Source: Labyrinthula sp. Ha (taxonomy: Eukaryota > Sar > Bigyra > Labyrinthulida > Labyrinthulaceae). From it: DNA of 64,000 nt. The notes beneath the pieces were generated by a model that was not told where the DNA came from, did no database searches, and saw only the letters and a program-made list of their open reading frames with translations. Made by a program: the position numbers and the translations under genes. Below are positions 11,943 through 24,693 of this stretch, one piece after another (the first letter of the stretch is position 1; each line of letters opens with the position of its first letter). The DNA lies in assembly GCA_015227615.1 (NCBI GenBank), contig JAALGZ010000004.1, positions 2,108,001 through 2,172,000 on the forward strand. Direction: 5' to 3'.

Positions 11943-14900
11943 CAATACCGAGAAGTCTTAATCAAGGAAATCCCGGTGCCAAAACTAAATGGAAACGGGA
12001 AATCGAGCAATAATAACCGGAAACCTTCCCGGGAATGTGCTTTTACTCGGTGTCTTAAGCAAAAAAAAACCGGTTGTGACAAATGCAGCGATAAGGAAAT
12101 GATAAACTGGCGTAAAAATACTAATTGGGATGAACCAGACCCAGGGGAAGCAGAGGATATTAATATTTTAAGACTTAGTAACAAGAAACACGGAAATGGC
12201 TTCTCTGAGGAACTTGCAAGCGTCCGGTTGCCCGAAACCCAAACATGGTTGGAAAAGCTGGTGCTGGGGTGGTACTCTTTTGATCTAACAGACACAAATC
12301 AGTTTAAGAGGACATTACTTCTTTACTCTTATGATGGATTTGGAAAGTCTGTGTTTTCTAGCTCATTTGTGGCTAAATATTGTTCTCTGTACGTAGCTGA
12401 TCTTACTAATGAAGCGTGTTTCATAGGGGCAAGTTATTTTATAACTTATGAGAATCCGCTGGATCAGGACCCGAAGAATGTTATAAGAAATATTTGCGAT
12501 CAGCTTCAGTCAACAGTTCCCGGTTTTACTTCTGCCTTGTGTAAACAGAAATACTTTTTGCATTCGAAAGATGCCGTGAATGAGAGATATTTGAGAAGTT
12601 TGAGTCACGAAGATTTATTTGAGGTGTTAGTTGGATTTCCTGCCAGGAAACTCCTAAATTTAAAGCTCGAGGGAAGGGAAAATAATCGTGTTGTTATCTT
12701 GATTGACGGGATCAGTCAGTGTCAAAAGCGCCACTTGATACCACTGTTGCGGATTATTGAAAAGTGGAACGAATTAACTCCAGATTGGTTATGTCTTACT
12801 GTGACTGCAACTAAAGGAGAAGACAGTACATTTGCTCTAAATACTTTTCCAAATGTTCACAGTATTGATTTAAATGAAATGGAAAGAGAGATTCAAGGCG
12901 ATCTAGATTTGTACTATGATCAGCTTGGTTTGGAATACAATGTCCATGAAGTGAAAGCCAGGGCAAAAAATAAAATTGTCTATCTTAAATTCTTGCCCTT
13001 TTATCTATCCCTGGTCGAAAAACCAGAAGAAGTCGAGTTACCTGAAGGATTAAATAACCTCTATGGACAAATCTTATATCTTCTTTTCCGTGAGTTCAAT
13101 GAGAACTATACACCCTTTTTTGCTCCACTTTTAGCTGCTAGAGAGCCGCTGAAACTTTCTTGGTGGAGATCTGCATGTCCTGAAATATCAGAGTCTAAAT
13201 TCAATGAAATGGTAGAGAAGATAGGTATTTTATTAACTACTCTGGACAGTCGTGTTCATCTTGTTCATTATACTTTATATGAGTTTCTGAAATTTCGCAA
13301 ATCTGCTGCAATGTCCAATGATAAGCCTCTTGTGGAGGAGTTAGTTAAAGAGTATTTTGGTCCAGAAACAGTGAGTAATATAGAAAGTAAGATTAGAAAA
13401 AGCATGAGTGTTAAAGTTAAAGTTGGTAATGAAGCGTTGGCTAGATGGTGTTGGTTAGCCTATAAAAATAATGACGCGGAGATTGCAAATTATGTTCTTG
13501 ATCATATTATCTACCATTTAGTAACTTCTCCAGATGAAGTTACAGGATATTCAAGAGAAGGTGATGCAAATAAATTATTTAGAAGTTTCAAATTTCTTCT
13601 TCGAAGATTATTGGGAAACATGGATTTATGTTATGATAGAACAGATACAACTAAATACAGATCTAATTTAGCACAATTTTTATCAGATGGGTATGAACTA
13701 TATTTGAAGAAAAACCCAAATGATAGGGTGGTAAGAGTGATCCTGAACGTTATTGATAAAGGTAGAAGAGCTCTTTGTTACGACCCCAGGGAATTAGCAA
13801 ACCAATTTCTTGGCAGAATCGATCAAAGTGATCCAGCATTTCGAGCTATTCTAAAATCTGCACGAAATTATGCACCAGAGACTCAATGGTGGAGACCTCT
13901 TATTCCAAGTTTAGAAGCTGCAGACGGCCCACTTTTAAAGAGGCAGAACGAAATTAAATATATTGTTAGTTGCATGGTGGCTGCTCCAGATGGTAAGACT
14001 GTTGCTGTAGGTTTTGAAGAAGGATACATTAAGATATTTGAAACTCAAAGAGGAAGACCTGTTAGAACACTGGATACAAAAGAAGGTGGATCTGGTGGTC
14101 GAAAAGCAGTGCTTGATCTTAGTTTTTGTAAAAAAAGACGGAGTTTGCGCTGGTTAGCTTCAGTTGGTTTGGATGAAAAATGCAGATTGTGGGATACTGA
14201 TACAGGAAGATTGATGGAACATTTCCCAGTTAGTCATCGAGGCATATATAGTGTAGATATTAGAGAAGTTTGCGACGAAGATGAGTTCGTGAACTATAGA
14301 GAAGGAGACAGGAATATATTATATATTATGGGAGATACAAGTGCAAAACTTTGGTTGTATTTGAATCGAGAACCTGTTGGTGATATCTTAGATATGGATT
14401 CAGTTATCAAGAAAGTACTATGGGCTAGAAATGACAACAAACTAATAGCAGCTGCTGGAACAAAAGCTATTTATTTAGTGCAGGCATTTCCATATCTGAA
14501 AAAACTGAGTCAGATTGAACAGAACGGAAAAATCCGGGATATGGCATTTCATCCTTATGAAAGTTGGCTTATGGCTAGTTGGGAAATAAGTGGATTGTCT
14601 CTCTGGGATGTAGAGGACCTTGATTCAGTAAATCTTAAGAAAGAGTACGCTTATGAGGATGTAGTTGAAACCGTAGAGTTTACTGAGGATGGATTGCATT
14701 TTGGAATTGGACTGTCATCAGGTGTTGTAGAGATATGTGAAACAGCTGTAGAGGAAGCTGAGCAAGGATATGTTCCCCTAGCAAAATCATTTTCTGAAGC
14801 TAGAGAGGAGGAAGAGAAGTTGTTTACTAATATTTCTCCGAAACAAGGTATTAAAATAAGTTATGATCAACACACTAAGAAAGTGAGCAGCGTTTGTTTC

Positions 14901-15491
14901 TTACCCGGGTGTGATATGATTGTATCCACTGGAGAGGATAATTCGATATTATTTTGGAGTTATGATCCAATAGATGTGAAATCTACTGGTTATGGACAAA
15001 ACTCAACTGTATTGCTCTCAGCTATTTCACCATCGAAGCAATTTGTTGCAACTGTTGATGAAAAGCAGAAACTGGCTCTCTGGGATGTGGAAGGTACAAG
15101 TAAACTTTACCAGCAAAAACTTGAGTTTGTACCAACTAAACTTAGTTTTTCCGATGATGAACAACATCTAGTATTAGAAAGAGATGATGAGACTACTTTC
15201 ACTCTTAGCAGAGAACATGGAAAGGAAGTTGAATTAGATGTTGAGGGAGTTGAACAGCAGGCAAGCGAACTTGAACAAGAGCTCGGATATAATGAATATG
15301 TTAACCTGACTCCAGAAATTCAAGGAGTTGGCTTCACTCTGCAAAGAAAAAGGGTTGGATATCCCAGCATTTTAGAAAGTGATGATCAAATGAAAGCGGT
15401 GATAGTTTCCGGCACGGGAGTGCATTTCCTTAAACTTGTGAATCCTTATATGGTTGGTAGAAACTCTGAGTCATTAAAGTCTGTTTATTAG
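11943..15491 (+). CDS. STAND-type NACHT-WD40 protein (NWD/TEP1-like), 5' end unresolved
   Basis: One open frame of about 1180 codons. Numbering from codon 11976: a cysteine cluster (C21, C26, C34, C37); a P-loop NTPase core with Walker A-like SYDGFGKS at 118-125 (first Gly replaced by Ser) and Walker B-like ILIDGISQ at 241-248; a helical region to about 650; then some 7-8 WD40 blades at about 659-1075 with endings such as KCRLWD, LSLWDV, ILFWSY and LALWDV. Known family members are signal-transducing NTPases whose WD40 propeller senses a ligand and whose NTPase core drives oligomerisation, often in innate immunity or incompatibility. This copy's role is unknown. No ATG occurs before codon 42 (12099), yet upstream residues look coding and the frame is open back to 11943, next to a pyrimidine tract. 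A spliced first exon is therefore likely. The degenerate Walker motifs leave catalysis uncertain. Confidence 0.85.
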   Translation, partial: QYREVLIKEIPVPKLNGNGKSSNNNRKPSRECAFTRCLKQKKTGCDKCSDKEMINWRKNTNWDEPDPGEAEDINILRLSNKKHGNGFSEELASVRLPETQTWLEKLVLGWYSFDLTDTNQFKRTLLLYSYDGFGKSVFSSSFVAKYCSLYVADLTNEACFIGASYFITYENPLDQDPKNVIRNICDQLQSTVPGFTSALCKQKYFLHSKDAVNERYLRSLSHEDLFEVLVGFPARKLLNLKLEGRENNRVVILIDGISQCQKRHLIPLLRIIEKWNELTPDWLCLTVTATKGEDSTFALNTFPNVHSIDLNEMEREIQGDLDLYYDQLGLEYNVHEVKARAKNKIVYLKFLPFYLSLVEKPEEVELPEGLNNLYGQILYLLFREFNENYTPFFAPLLAAREPLKLSWWRSACPEISESKFNEMVEKIGILLTTLDSRVHLVHYTLYEFLKFRKSAAMSNDKPLVEELVKEYFGPETVSNIESKIRKSMSVKVKVGNEALARWCWLAYKNNDAEIANYVLDHIIYHLVTSPDEVTGYSREGDANKLFRSFKFLLRRLLGNMDLCYDRTDTTKYRSNLAQFLSDGYELYLKKNPNDRVVRVILNVIDKGRRALCYDPRELANQFLGRIDQSDPAFRAILKSARNYAPETQWWRPLIPSLEAADGPLLKRQNEIKYIVSCMVAAPDGKTVAVGFEEGYIKIFETQRGRPVRTLDTKEGGSGGRKAVLDLSFCKKRRSLRWLASVGLDEKCRLWDTDTGRLMEHFPVSHRGIYSVDIREVCDEDEFVNYREGDRNILYIMGDTSAKLWLYLNREPVGDILDMDSVIKKVLWARNDNKLIAAAGTKAIYLVQAFPYLKKLSQIEQNGKIRDMAFHPYESWLMASWEISGLSLWDVEDLDSVNLKKEYAYEDVVETVEFTEDGLHFGIGLSSGVVEICETAVEEAEQGYVPLAKSFSEAREEEEKLFTNISPKQGIKISYDQHTKKVSSVCFLPGCDMIVSTGEDNSILFWSYDPIDVKSTGYGQNSTVLLSAISPSKQFVATVDEKQKLALWDVEGTSKLYQQKLEFVPTKLSFSDDEQHLVLERDDETTFTLSREHGKEVELDVEGVEQQASELEQELGYNEYVNLTPEIQGVGFTLQRKRVGYPSILESDDQMKAVIVSGTGVHFLKLVNPYMVGRNSESLKSVY

Positions 15492-18400
15492 GGTTCTAAC
15501 TATACGAAACTATTATCTAACATGTATTCATTTTAACATTGTCACTGTTCCTTTTATTCTTGCTTGTTAATACTTATTTTATACTTTCTTCAAGAATGAT
15601 AGCCTTCAATGGCGCAAGTTATATAGCTCATTCTGTTTTCATAGGATTTTTCAACATGACTAGCCAAAGAGTTTATGTTGAAAATATTAGTAAATTTTTT
15701 GTGCTTTCAACATAATACTTGGCCTTAAAGCGTAAAAATGTTCCATTCTTAAGTTCTATTATGCAGTTTAGGATCTTATTGATTAAAATGAACTCTTATT
15801 TACTATATCAGCGTTTGTTAGTGGTTTTCGAGCTACACCCAAGGTGACGGTTAGACATGAGATACGTTAAGCATTAACAGAGATATAAGTTTGAGAAACA
15901 AACAAAAGAGTAAAGTGTAGAGACGAAGTCATGGCTCATGTACTGTTTACGAAGAAGTTATCCTTTTTATGCACTAGACAGTTTTCCTTTGGGACATGAA
16001 AGTTGGCACTCGCATTTGGTACTGTTTTAATAGCTTACGTGTCACTTTTTGGTTGCAAAAGTTTATTTTCTCACATATTTAGATTAGTATGTGCTTTGTG
16101 TCATTAGCGTCATTGGATATATGAGGCGATGGGCAAGTAACTTCTCTGAATTATTATCTAGTGTTGATCTATTAAGTGTAGTTGATTACATTCTCTACTC
16201 GGAAAAAACTATCGATCAGTCAGATACTTGAAGCTGAGGCGAATTTACTACAAAAATATTTGGTGGTTGTACTGGAGTCAAACAGGCACTTAGGACAACT
16301 CTCTGAAGTCAAAGACTTAAATGAGGCTATTTAAATATAAAGCGAAGTACTTTTAACTATAAGAACAGCAGGTTCTATGTTTTTTTTTTGTTTTTCAACG
16401 CTATTGACTCATATTCAGTGTCTCCTTATTTTTAGTTCTGTTGAGAAGAATTTGTTTTTGTCGCTTTATTCTATTTGTTTTTGAGTTGAAATAGTAGGTC
16501 GTCTGTGGTGCTGCATATTTCAATAGTTTTTTAACAATTCCTTGCGTGACAATTCATCGTGCCACGTCATCAGTTACCAAAATACCGCGAGTACGAATGA
16601 CAGAGATACATATATTTAGCCACTATTTGGTGGTAAAAAAGTTAAGTTTTTGTGATAAAGAAAAATTTTTAAGCTTTTTGAACGCTTTTGAAACTATTCA
16701 TAGGTCTATTGCTCTTGTACTATCTTTAACTAGTCAAATTTCCACGTCTACCTATTTCAGTTGCACACGTCTTGTTTATTTAATCAGTTGAGACGGAAAA
16801 CCTCAGTAGTTCTTAGGCTAAGGTTAGCGATGCTCTATATGTAGCTGATTTATTTCAGATAACTTCGTAAGATTGCTTGTATTTCAATTCCCCAAATATT
16901 TACTTACTACCTCTGCTCTATCAATTGATAATAATATGACTATGAATAACCGATCAAAACATATATACACTTCCTCAAATTATAAGTAATTTAGGAAGAT
17001 GCAGCTACACCGTTCGGGAACTATTTTCAAAAATTGCTATAAAAGAGTATGAACCATTTATGAAAGGGTATCGAGGTCCTAGTTTTTGTCTTGTCCTTGT
17101 TCCTAACTTTATCTAGAGTGGAAGACACCGGATAACTCTTGGCTATATTTGAGAATATAAACACAGATAACGAAGAGATAACACCCCATAAATTAAAGTA
17201 AGTGTATTAATTCACTTGAAAACATTAACAGTTTTTTCTTTTCTGCTTCTTGATTAGGAGACCTGATTAACATATGGATCTTCACAATAGGACATACAAA
17301 AAACTTTTAGAGGTATTTATTTTTCACTCGTAATAGTAAAGTCTTTGGGTTTAGTGCATCTATTTACAATGATTACATCTGGTTACTTCTATAACTTATC
17401 AAGAGGTTTTAAATTGGGCCCAGCAAAAAACTTTCCCCATAAGGAGAAAGATATGATATACGATGTCCAAAAAATTTATCTCTTGAGTTGTTTGTTTCCT
17501 TAAACATATAGTTTAACTCTTTTCTTAAATTAATAGCATTAATCCTTGCATAATGATGCCTTTGATGTCTTGACCGTAGTATTATTCTCTCTCAAGAGTT
17601 CATCATTATAACTACATCTGCTTACTTTAACAATCTCACTTTGATTTTCATCTTCAAGTATTTGTTTTCCCTTACAACCAGTTGTATCATGTTCCCAAGA
17701 TGTCCTTGGGAGTAGATTATCCGCTACCTAGGTTACCCTTTATCTACAGTAAAACTATATCTTAATACAATTCTGCTCTTCTCGTCCTGTATTTTCCTAT
17801 CTACAAGGGTGATTCTTAACAAAGTCCCTTGACTGAGAATGCAAAATATCGTTAGGTCTACAGAGTCTGGTCTTATTGCCAAACATTTTTATTTACCACC
17901 GGAATATGCTTTTTATACTTTTCAATGTCTTATTAATGCTAAATAGCTCACAATGATTTGTATAGACAAATATGACTGCTGAATGTGTTCCGCGCATATA
18001 GCGCATTTATTCATAGGTGTATATTATATGATAGAGTACCTTGGATAAAGGGTGAGATCTACTTTCTGAATTTGCAAAGTCCTGAGCAATAAAAACGCTG
18101 ATGGCGTGCAGAGTTCGTACATCATTCTCTATATTTTGCAATCCGTCTTGGAATAAATCCAGCTAGTAATCCAATTTGATTTGTTTATTATTTATAAGAA
18201 AATACCCATTTTCCCCTTATTGATTGATTCTAATAATTACCAAATGAGTTTCTTTGATTATGAATGGTCAATTAATAATAATAAGAGAATTTTGCTAAAA
18301 GGCCTTGATTCAGGCAGAAAAAAAGCTATATTTTATGTTACCACCAAATCAAATTCTTAAAAATAAGAGACACATAACCCTACTGCATGCTATTACCCAA

Positions 18401-19667
18401 TTTTTTCCGGCCACATGGTTTTTTTACATTGGTTTTCCACCCGTATGAACGGAAGAAGCGATGATCATGAAGCTGATTGGACATTTAAGCAGGTCAACTG
18501 CTGCCATGTACTGCTTGAGTGCAAAAAAACACCCTGGAAAATAACTCAATCATTCTGGATGCTGTTGTGATGTTTTTGATATAATTTGTTTCAGCTTTTC
18601 TGTACAATGATGCTTCTTATGTTGCTAAAAGGTAAAATGTGGATAAAAATTTAGTGGGTATTGACCTGTATGTGAAATTTTTGTATATTACGAACCTATG
18701 AGGGAGATATGATGATATTAAGTGGTTATTGATATGATTCGAAGTGTTTTCTGTGAGATAGGAGCGATTTGAGCAATTTGAGAACCTAATTTGCCGTCTT
18801 TTTACCTTCGTATTGTGTGGTAAATTTCGCCCGTGATGAGATATAAGGATGGTTTGTTTACTGATGTTTTTATGCTGTGAATTTACATTTGGTAACATTT
18901 GGTGATATAAATTTGAAATGAAATATCGTTAGTCAGGATTGACATGTAATAATATAAGGGAGATTCGTGGGTAGAAATGCAATATGGTCATTATTTGGGT
19001 TAGTTTAACTCGGTATTGGAAATACTTTGAAATGTAATATACTTTAGCATACTTGGAATAGTTGTGATATATATTATTAGTTTTTGTTAACCGTTAAGAG
19101 ATATAAGTGAAAAAATTATAAAAGAAAGGAAAAGCTAAGAAGTTATTGTTATTTAAAGTAAACTAGTTATATTTGGGACCTAAAACCTTACTCCGCGGAC
19201 GTGTAGTTGTTATTTATCGACACGAAAAACGCAATAATGCCCAATATCTTTGTAAACAATTGATAAACTGAACAAATCAGCTCTTCTAACTAAACTACAA
19301 TGATTTCAATTTTTAAATTCATTAACATTGTCTGTTGAAGTACAGAAGTTTCTCTTGTGCAACTATGATAACAAATATTGGTGAAACGAAGCTTAGTTTT
19401 AACAATACTGTCCGAACAGTATTTCTAAAGCAATGAAACAATTGCAACAAAAAAATAATTAGATGGCAGCAAGTACTTTTACTTGAGAATAAGTACAGTA
19501 AAATATTCTGCCAATTTTCGAAATAAAAAAGTTTTGGTTATTTATTAAACCTAGCTTGTAGCCATGTTAATAAAGTTATATTGTGAAATGATTTAAGCAT
19601 GAAAAAAGTAAGTTGTGCTTTTTTTCTTAAGCGATGGACTAAAAACAAAGCTTAGGACTTAGTATGG
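15492..19667. other. AT-rich intergenic stretch
   Basis: No gene was recognised between the NACHT-WD40 gene and the copia element. The first few hundred bases should hold the 3' untranslated region of the NACHT-WD40 gene. The short open frames present are AT-rich and show no domain. Confidence 0.5.
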
Positions 19668-19672
19668 GTTCC

Positions 19673-19795
19673 TGTTAATATAAATAAATAGTTAGTTGGT
19701 TAGTTGTTTATAACTGTACGGTCCGAAGAATATTATTCGGTACCAAGCAGACTTAATAATAAGAAAACGTTAAAAATATAAACTTCGCTCTAACA
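19673..19795 (+). repeat. 5' LTR of the copia element
   Basis: 123 bp, TG...CA ends. A TATAAATA-type box lies close to its left edge and a hairpin-forming CCGAA...TTCGG segment follows in the middle. The sequence directly after it (GGTTAAGAGC...) is where the primer-binding site should lie; it loosely resembles the GGTATCAGAGC-type site complementary to initiator-Met tRNA, but the match is imperfect. Confidence 0.93.
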
Positions 19796-20104
19796 GGTTA
19801 AGAGCCTAAAACCAGAAGAATATATAAACATTAATTTACAAGAAGCAGATTTCTAGTTATTGAACCTTAAGAAACTTTAGAAGATATTTAGAGAAGAAAT
19901 ATTTCTGAAAGGTGAGAGTAGTTAATAAGCAGAGAAAAGAGCTTAGATAAAATAACTGTTTATATTTTTCTTTGGTATTGCTCATACACAGAAGTGACGA
20001 TTTAGTGACGTGTGCAGTTTCTCTTATATAGTCACTAATAGTACCGTTTCAAAATACCGTAATAAGTTATAAATACGAAATAAAACAACAAAGAAAAGAT
20101 AAAT

Positions 20105-21115
20105 ATGATAAGTGAAAGTTCAAGTATTAAGGCGAATACCCTTCCAAAACTTGGAAACAGTAAAGTAACCTATCTTCATTGGGAGAACTCTGTATGCTCT
20201 TTCTTGGGAAAGAAACATGCAAAATGCTATGTTATTTACAATGTAAGAGTACCTGCTTTAGTGAAGGTACCTATAAATAAGATTTCCTTAGAAAAAGGTG
20301 TTGATAAAGTTGAGTTCCCTTTTACAAGAGAAGAAATCAGAAACAGAATTATAAGCGAAAACTTAGAATACAACGATAATGAAATGGCAGTATACACACC
20401 AGAAAGTTTGAATACCCCAACAGAGTTATTGAGACTGGGTTTAGATTCTACTGTTGTAGTTTACCAAAACAAGTATGTATTTACACTTTGCAGGACAACT
20501 GAAAGTTTTAATAAAATGAGACTAGCTTTTGCTATATCTACAGAAGAAGTTATATCAATTTTGAGAGCTACGGTTACGATGGAACTATTACACTCTATAA
20601 ACGATCAAAAACGAACATACGAAGCATTCAAAGATATAAGAAAACACTTTGAAAAAGATGTTGAAAGTCAAAAAGTTAAAAGTGAAAGAACCATATCAAA
20701 TATTTTATTCAATACACTATCTCAATATTTAAATGAATACAAAAGAGAATATTCAAGATTCAAACTATATGGTGGAAACTCTTCTAGGACAATGGTGGAA
20801 CACTTTATTAGAAAGATACCTAATGACCAATTTAGCACTGTAAAATTCCTATGCCAAGTACATCTTTAGAAGAAGCAATAAATTACTTTGTGAAAGTTCA
20901 GTCAACTTTTGAGCTTCGTTTTAATGAATCACAAAACGATACAGAAATAACTGAAATCTCCGTGAATAAAGCAAGAATAAATAAATACAGAAGCTCAAAG
21001 CCAATACGTTGTGGACAATGCACTGGATATGGTCATGTTAAAAAACAGTGTCCATCAAATGAAGAGCACTGCTTCAGATGCGGAGGAACAGATCATAAAT
21101 ACAAGAACTGTAAAT
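20105..21115 (+). mobile_element. Copia gag region
   Basis: Encodes the copia capsid-type protein (Gag), ending in two CCHC zinc knuckles, CGQCTGYGHVKKQC and CFRCGGTDHKYKNC, both with the C-x2-C-x4-H-x4-C spacing that binds RNA during particle assembly. It begins with an ATG about 310 bp after the 5' LTR. The region belongs to a broken element copy. Confidence 0.85.
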
Positions 21116-21138
21116 AAAAACTAGTAAGAATCAAAACC

Positions 21139-24100
21139 ATGGATATTGTTGAAGAAGACTTTGAACAATATTTTCACATTTCTGAAAATAACAATAAACC
21201 AGTAGAGTCAGAACATTTTCAAAGTCAGTATGAACAGGAATTTGAAACCTCATTTCATTATATGTTAAGAATACAGCATCCAAAAAGTATATTGAAAACA
21301 AACCTATACGAAGCACAAAAACAAAAATGTAGATTTAAAGAAAACTGCTTGAATATTATTATTGATGGTGGAGCAACTAGTCATATCACTAATGACAGAA
21401 AGTATCTTACCAACGCAAAAGAAATCAATAACCTGGAAGTTGAAGGAATATTAGGAAAATCCAAGTACAATTCTGTAGTTGGTGATATGAAAATACTCCT
21501 GGAAAACAATATAGAACTTCTTCTCAACAAAGTATATTGGATTCCAGACCAGAAAGGAACTATAATTTCTGAGTCGTGTTTATTAAAATAACGATTTGAT
21601 GTTAATAAGAAGTCAGGAAAGTGCTCCATTGAGAAAGAAGGTAGAACAATAGCAAAACTACAGGAACAAAATGGGCACTTCATTCTATATAGTTCCACAC
21701 AATACTCACAAAAACAACCATTAGAAACTGTATTCAATATGAAACTGCAACAGAATTAAACGATAAAAAACGAGGACCTTGATCATTTTCGTTTTGCTCA
21801 CCTAAACAATATACTTCTAAAAAGGAATAAACTCAAACCATTAACCCAGAGTTCTTGTATTGGATGTGCAGCTGGAAAACAAAGTAGATCTAAAACGAAG
21901 AAAAACATAAATCCAGAAACTACTTCTTTATTCATTCCGAAAAAACCTTTTGAGAAAATTCATGTAGATACCGCTGGACCTTTTGTAATATCAATTAGAG
22001 GATATAAATACGCAGTGGCAGTTGTCGATAACTTCAGCAACTATATTATATTGATATTGACCAAGTCAAAAAGTCCCATATCTTCTGAGATAAAAAAGTT
22101 GATCCTTAAACTACAGAATAACCTGGATGTAAAAATAAAGGCAATTTTTTCAGATAATGGTTCAAAGTTCCATGAGTTAAAGAAGTATTCAAAAGAAGCA
22201 GGAATACTTTATTAAAACTCCAGCGTTTACCAACCCAGCGAGAATGGGAAAGTGGAGCGTTACAGCAGAACCATATTTCATTCAGCGAAGGCACTAATAT
22301 ATCAATCCAACTTGGACGTAAAATTCTGGTGCTTAGCTGCAATGTATTCTGTACTTACTCTCAACTTTACTGCAAGAAAGAAAAATATCTCAGCCTTTCA
22401 ACTACTCTACAACAAGAAACCTGACCTAAAAGGAATATATGTTTTTGGCCCAAGATGATTTGTAAAAGCACATAATAAATTCAAACTTCAACCTGAGCAG
22501 GAAGCAACCTTTCTAGGCTACGATCCAACATCAAAAATGCAGATAGTTTATTTGAAACAGAAACAGAAGTTGATAAAAGTAAGGGATGTCAAGTGGGATG
22601 AACTAGGAACGCTAAACTCTAATTATGATAGATTTCATAAACAGTTTTCTTCTTTGTCTTTTGAAAAAGCCGATTTCGATGTGGTTATTGAAGAAGAGTT
22701 AACCGACGAAGAAACTATTTCTGAAATAGAAGTTACGGAAACTTTAAGCCGAGAACAACCTTCAGAAGTAACCCCCAAAACATTGTTTCATCCTACAAAG
22801 TTCGATGACATAGACACTTCAAATATTGTTACGGGTTCTAGAACGAGAAAAAGCATTATTTACTCAGTATTTATTTCCGAATCTGCAACTGTACCAAAGA
22901 GTTTTAATGATATTGAGGGAAGGAAAGATAAAGAATCTTGGTTAAACACGTATGATAAGGAGATAACGTCTCTCGAAACTGTGGGTGAATTTGAAGTGGT
23001 AGAAAGACCAAAAGATAAAACAGTGGTTCCCGTAATAGAACTGTTCGTGAAGAAACCGAATATAAACGGCAACTATATTGCGAAGGTTCGCATAGTTGCA
23101 AAAGGGGACTATTCAAAACTTATATTACCCGAAACAGCAATAGTTTATTCCCCAGTAGCTTCTATTATTTCAACTCGCTTATTTACAATTATGGCTATGG
23201 AAACAAACATAAAACAGTTGGACGTGACAACTGCATTCATATACGGAACATTACCGTATTCTGTTTATTTAGAACTTCCAACTGGGCACACAGAAAAAGA
23301 CGGGAAGAACTATGTTTGGAAAACCACAACTTCAATAGATGGACTCCAGGAATCTCCAAGAATATGGTATGAAACTGTAATTAAAGTGTTCCTGGATTTA
23401 GGTCTAATTCCTTTAGGTTCAGAGTCGTGTATATTCATAAAAAGAAATGGAAGGAAAAATATGATAATTGTTCTTTTATATGTTGACGACTTATTATATG
23501 CAGGAGATAAGAATCAAGTAGAAGTTTTCGAAAAAGAAATGAAATGAAAGTTTAAGCTAAAATCTTTAAATAAAGTCGAAACATTTATCGGAGTAGAATT
23601 CAGTAGGAAAACAAAAGAAAAAATGGAGATAACTCAATCGAAAAGAATTAAAAAAATCGGCGAAAAGTTTAAAATAGAAAATATGAAGCCAGTAACGATC
23701 CCACTCTCTAGAACAGAAGTTGATACGATTGGAGAAAAGAAATTAAACGAGAGAAAGTTATATCAGCAAGTTGTAGGTTCAATAAACTATCTAGCTGGAA
23801 CCAGCAGACCAGATGTATCTTACTCCTCACACTATTTTAGTAGGTATTTACAAGAGCCCACAGAATCTTTATTGAAGCGAGCAAAGAAAACTCTAGCATA
23901 TCTATATCAAACAAATGAGAAGAAGATGTTGATTTATAGGATTCAGCAGAAGAATAGAGTTCAGATGTTTGTAGATACATCATATTCTACTACTCCAGAA
24001 AGAAAAGGAATAACAGGAAGCTTTATTTTCATCAACAATACAATAGTACATTACAGATGTAAAAAACAGCCAATTGTAACTGTTAGTAGTACAGAAGCAG

Positions 24101-24408
24101 AATATGTTGGTTTATCTATTGCTGTGAAAGATCTAAAATATATTATTCTATTTCTTGAGGAGTTAGAAGTGGAATTCTCTACAGACATATTAATGGACTG
24201 TCAAAGTGCACTGAGAATAGTAAAAAATCAAGAAGTTACAGGAAGGACAAAACACTTAGATACTAGATTTAAGTTTGTGTGGCAGGAGTTCAAAAGAATT
24301 GGAGTTGTATTGAAATATGTTCCCAGAGAAGAGAACCTGTCAGATATGTTTACCAGAGCTGTAACTAGTGCTGAATTTAAAAGATTTACTAAAAGAATGT
24401 TGTATTAG
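21139..24408 (+). mobile_element. Copia pol region (protease-integrase-RT-RNase H), broken
   Basis: Parts in order: protease with IIIDGGATSHIT at about 21.36 kb; integrase zinc-binding and catalytic regions at about 21.78-22.45 kb, including DTAGPF, SDNGSKF and SENGKVERYSRT; reverse transcriptase at about 23.0-23.55 kb with QLDVTTAFIYG and the YVDD active site (LLYVDDLLYAG near 23.48 kb); RNase H at about 23.93-24.40 kb with SSTEAEYVGLS and KHLDTRFKFV. All are standard copia motifs in the standard order. The region is broken and is unlikely to make one polyprotein. Confidence 0.9.
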
Positions 24409-24430
24409 CTAAGTACCGAAGAAGGGAAGG

Positions 24431-24553
24431 TGTTAATATAAATAAATAGTTAGTTGGTTAGTTGTTTATAACTGTACGGTCCGAAGAATATTATTCGGTA
24501 CCAAGCAGACTTAATAATAAGAAAACGTTAAAAATATAAACTTCGTTCTAACA
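24431..24553 (+). repeat. 3' LTR of the copia element
   Basis: 123 bp, matching the 5' LTR except for one C/T difference near its end. It is followed by GTTCC, the second copy of the target duplication. Confidence 0.93.
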
Positions 24554-24693
24554 GTTCCCTCGTTATAGATCAAGAACTCGAAAAATTAAAAATTACAAAA
24601 TAAAAACCGTGCAAAACCATATCAGGTGTGTACTTAAACTAGTGAGATATAATACATTGATAACAGACTATACTCTTGACTAAACTTAGCTTT

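Larger units (their letters stand above)
19673..24553 (+). mobile_element. Ty1/copia LTR retrotransposon, broken
   Basis: A complete-length insertion bounded by 123-bp direct LTRs (TGTTAATA...TCTAACA) and flanked by a 5-bp target duplication, GTTCC, at 19668-19672 and 24554-24558. A purine-rich tract lies just before the 3' LTR at 24418-24430. Internal order is gag with two zinc knuckles, protease, integrase, reverse transcriptase, RNase H; integrase before reverse transcriptase defines the copia order. The two LTRs differ at one position by eye, implying a recent insertion, yet the coding region is broken in roughly half a dozen places. It sits 141 bp beyond the 3' end of the membrane-protein gene, which lies on the opposite strand. 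Confidence 0.95.

Noticed and set aside
11939-12295. 118-codon open frame on the - strand
   Set aside because: It is a shadow of the NACHT-WD40 gene, which has clear domains in the + strand frame.
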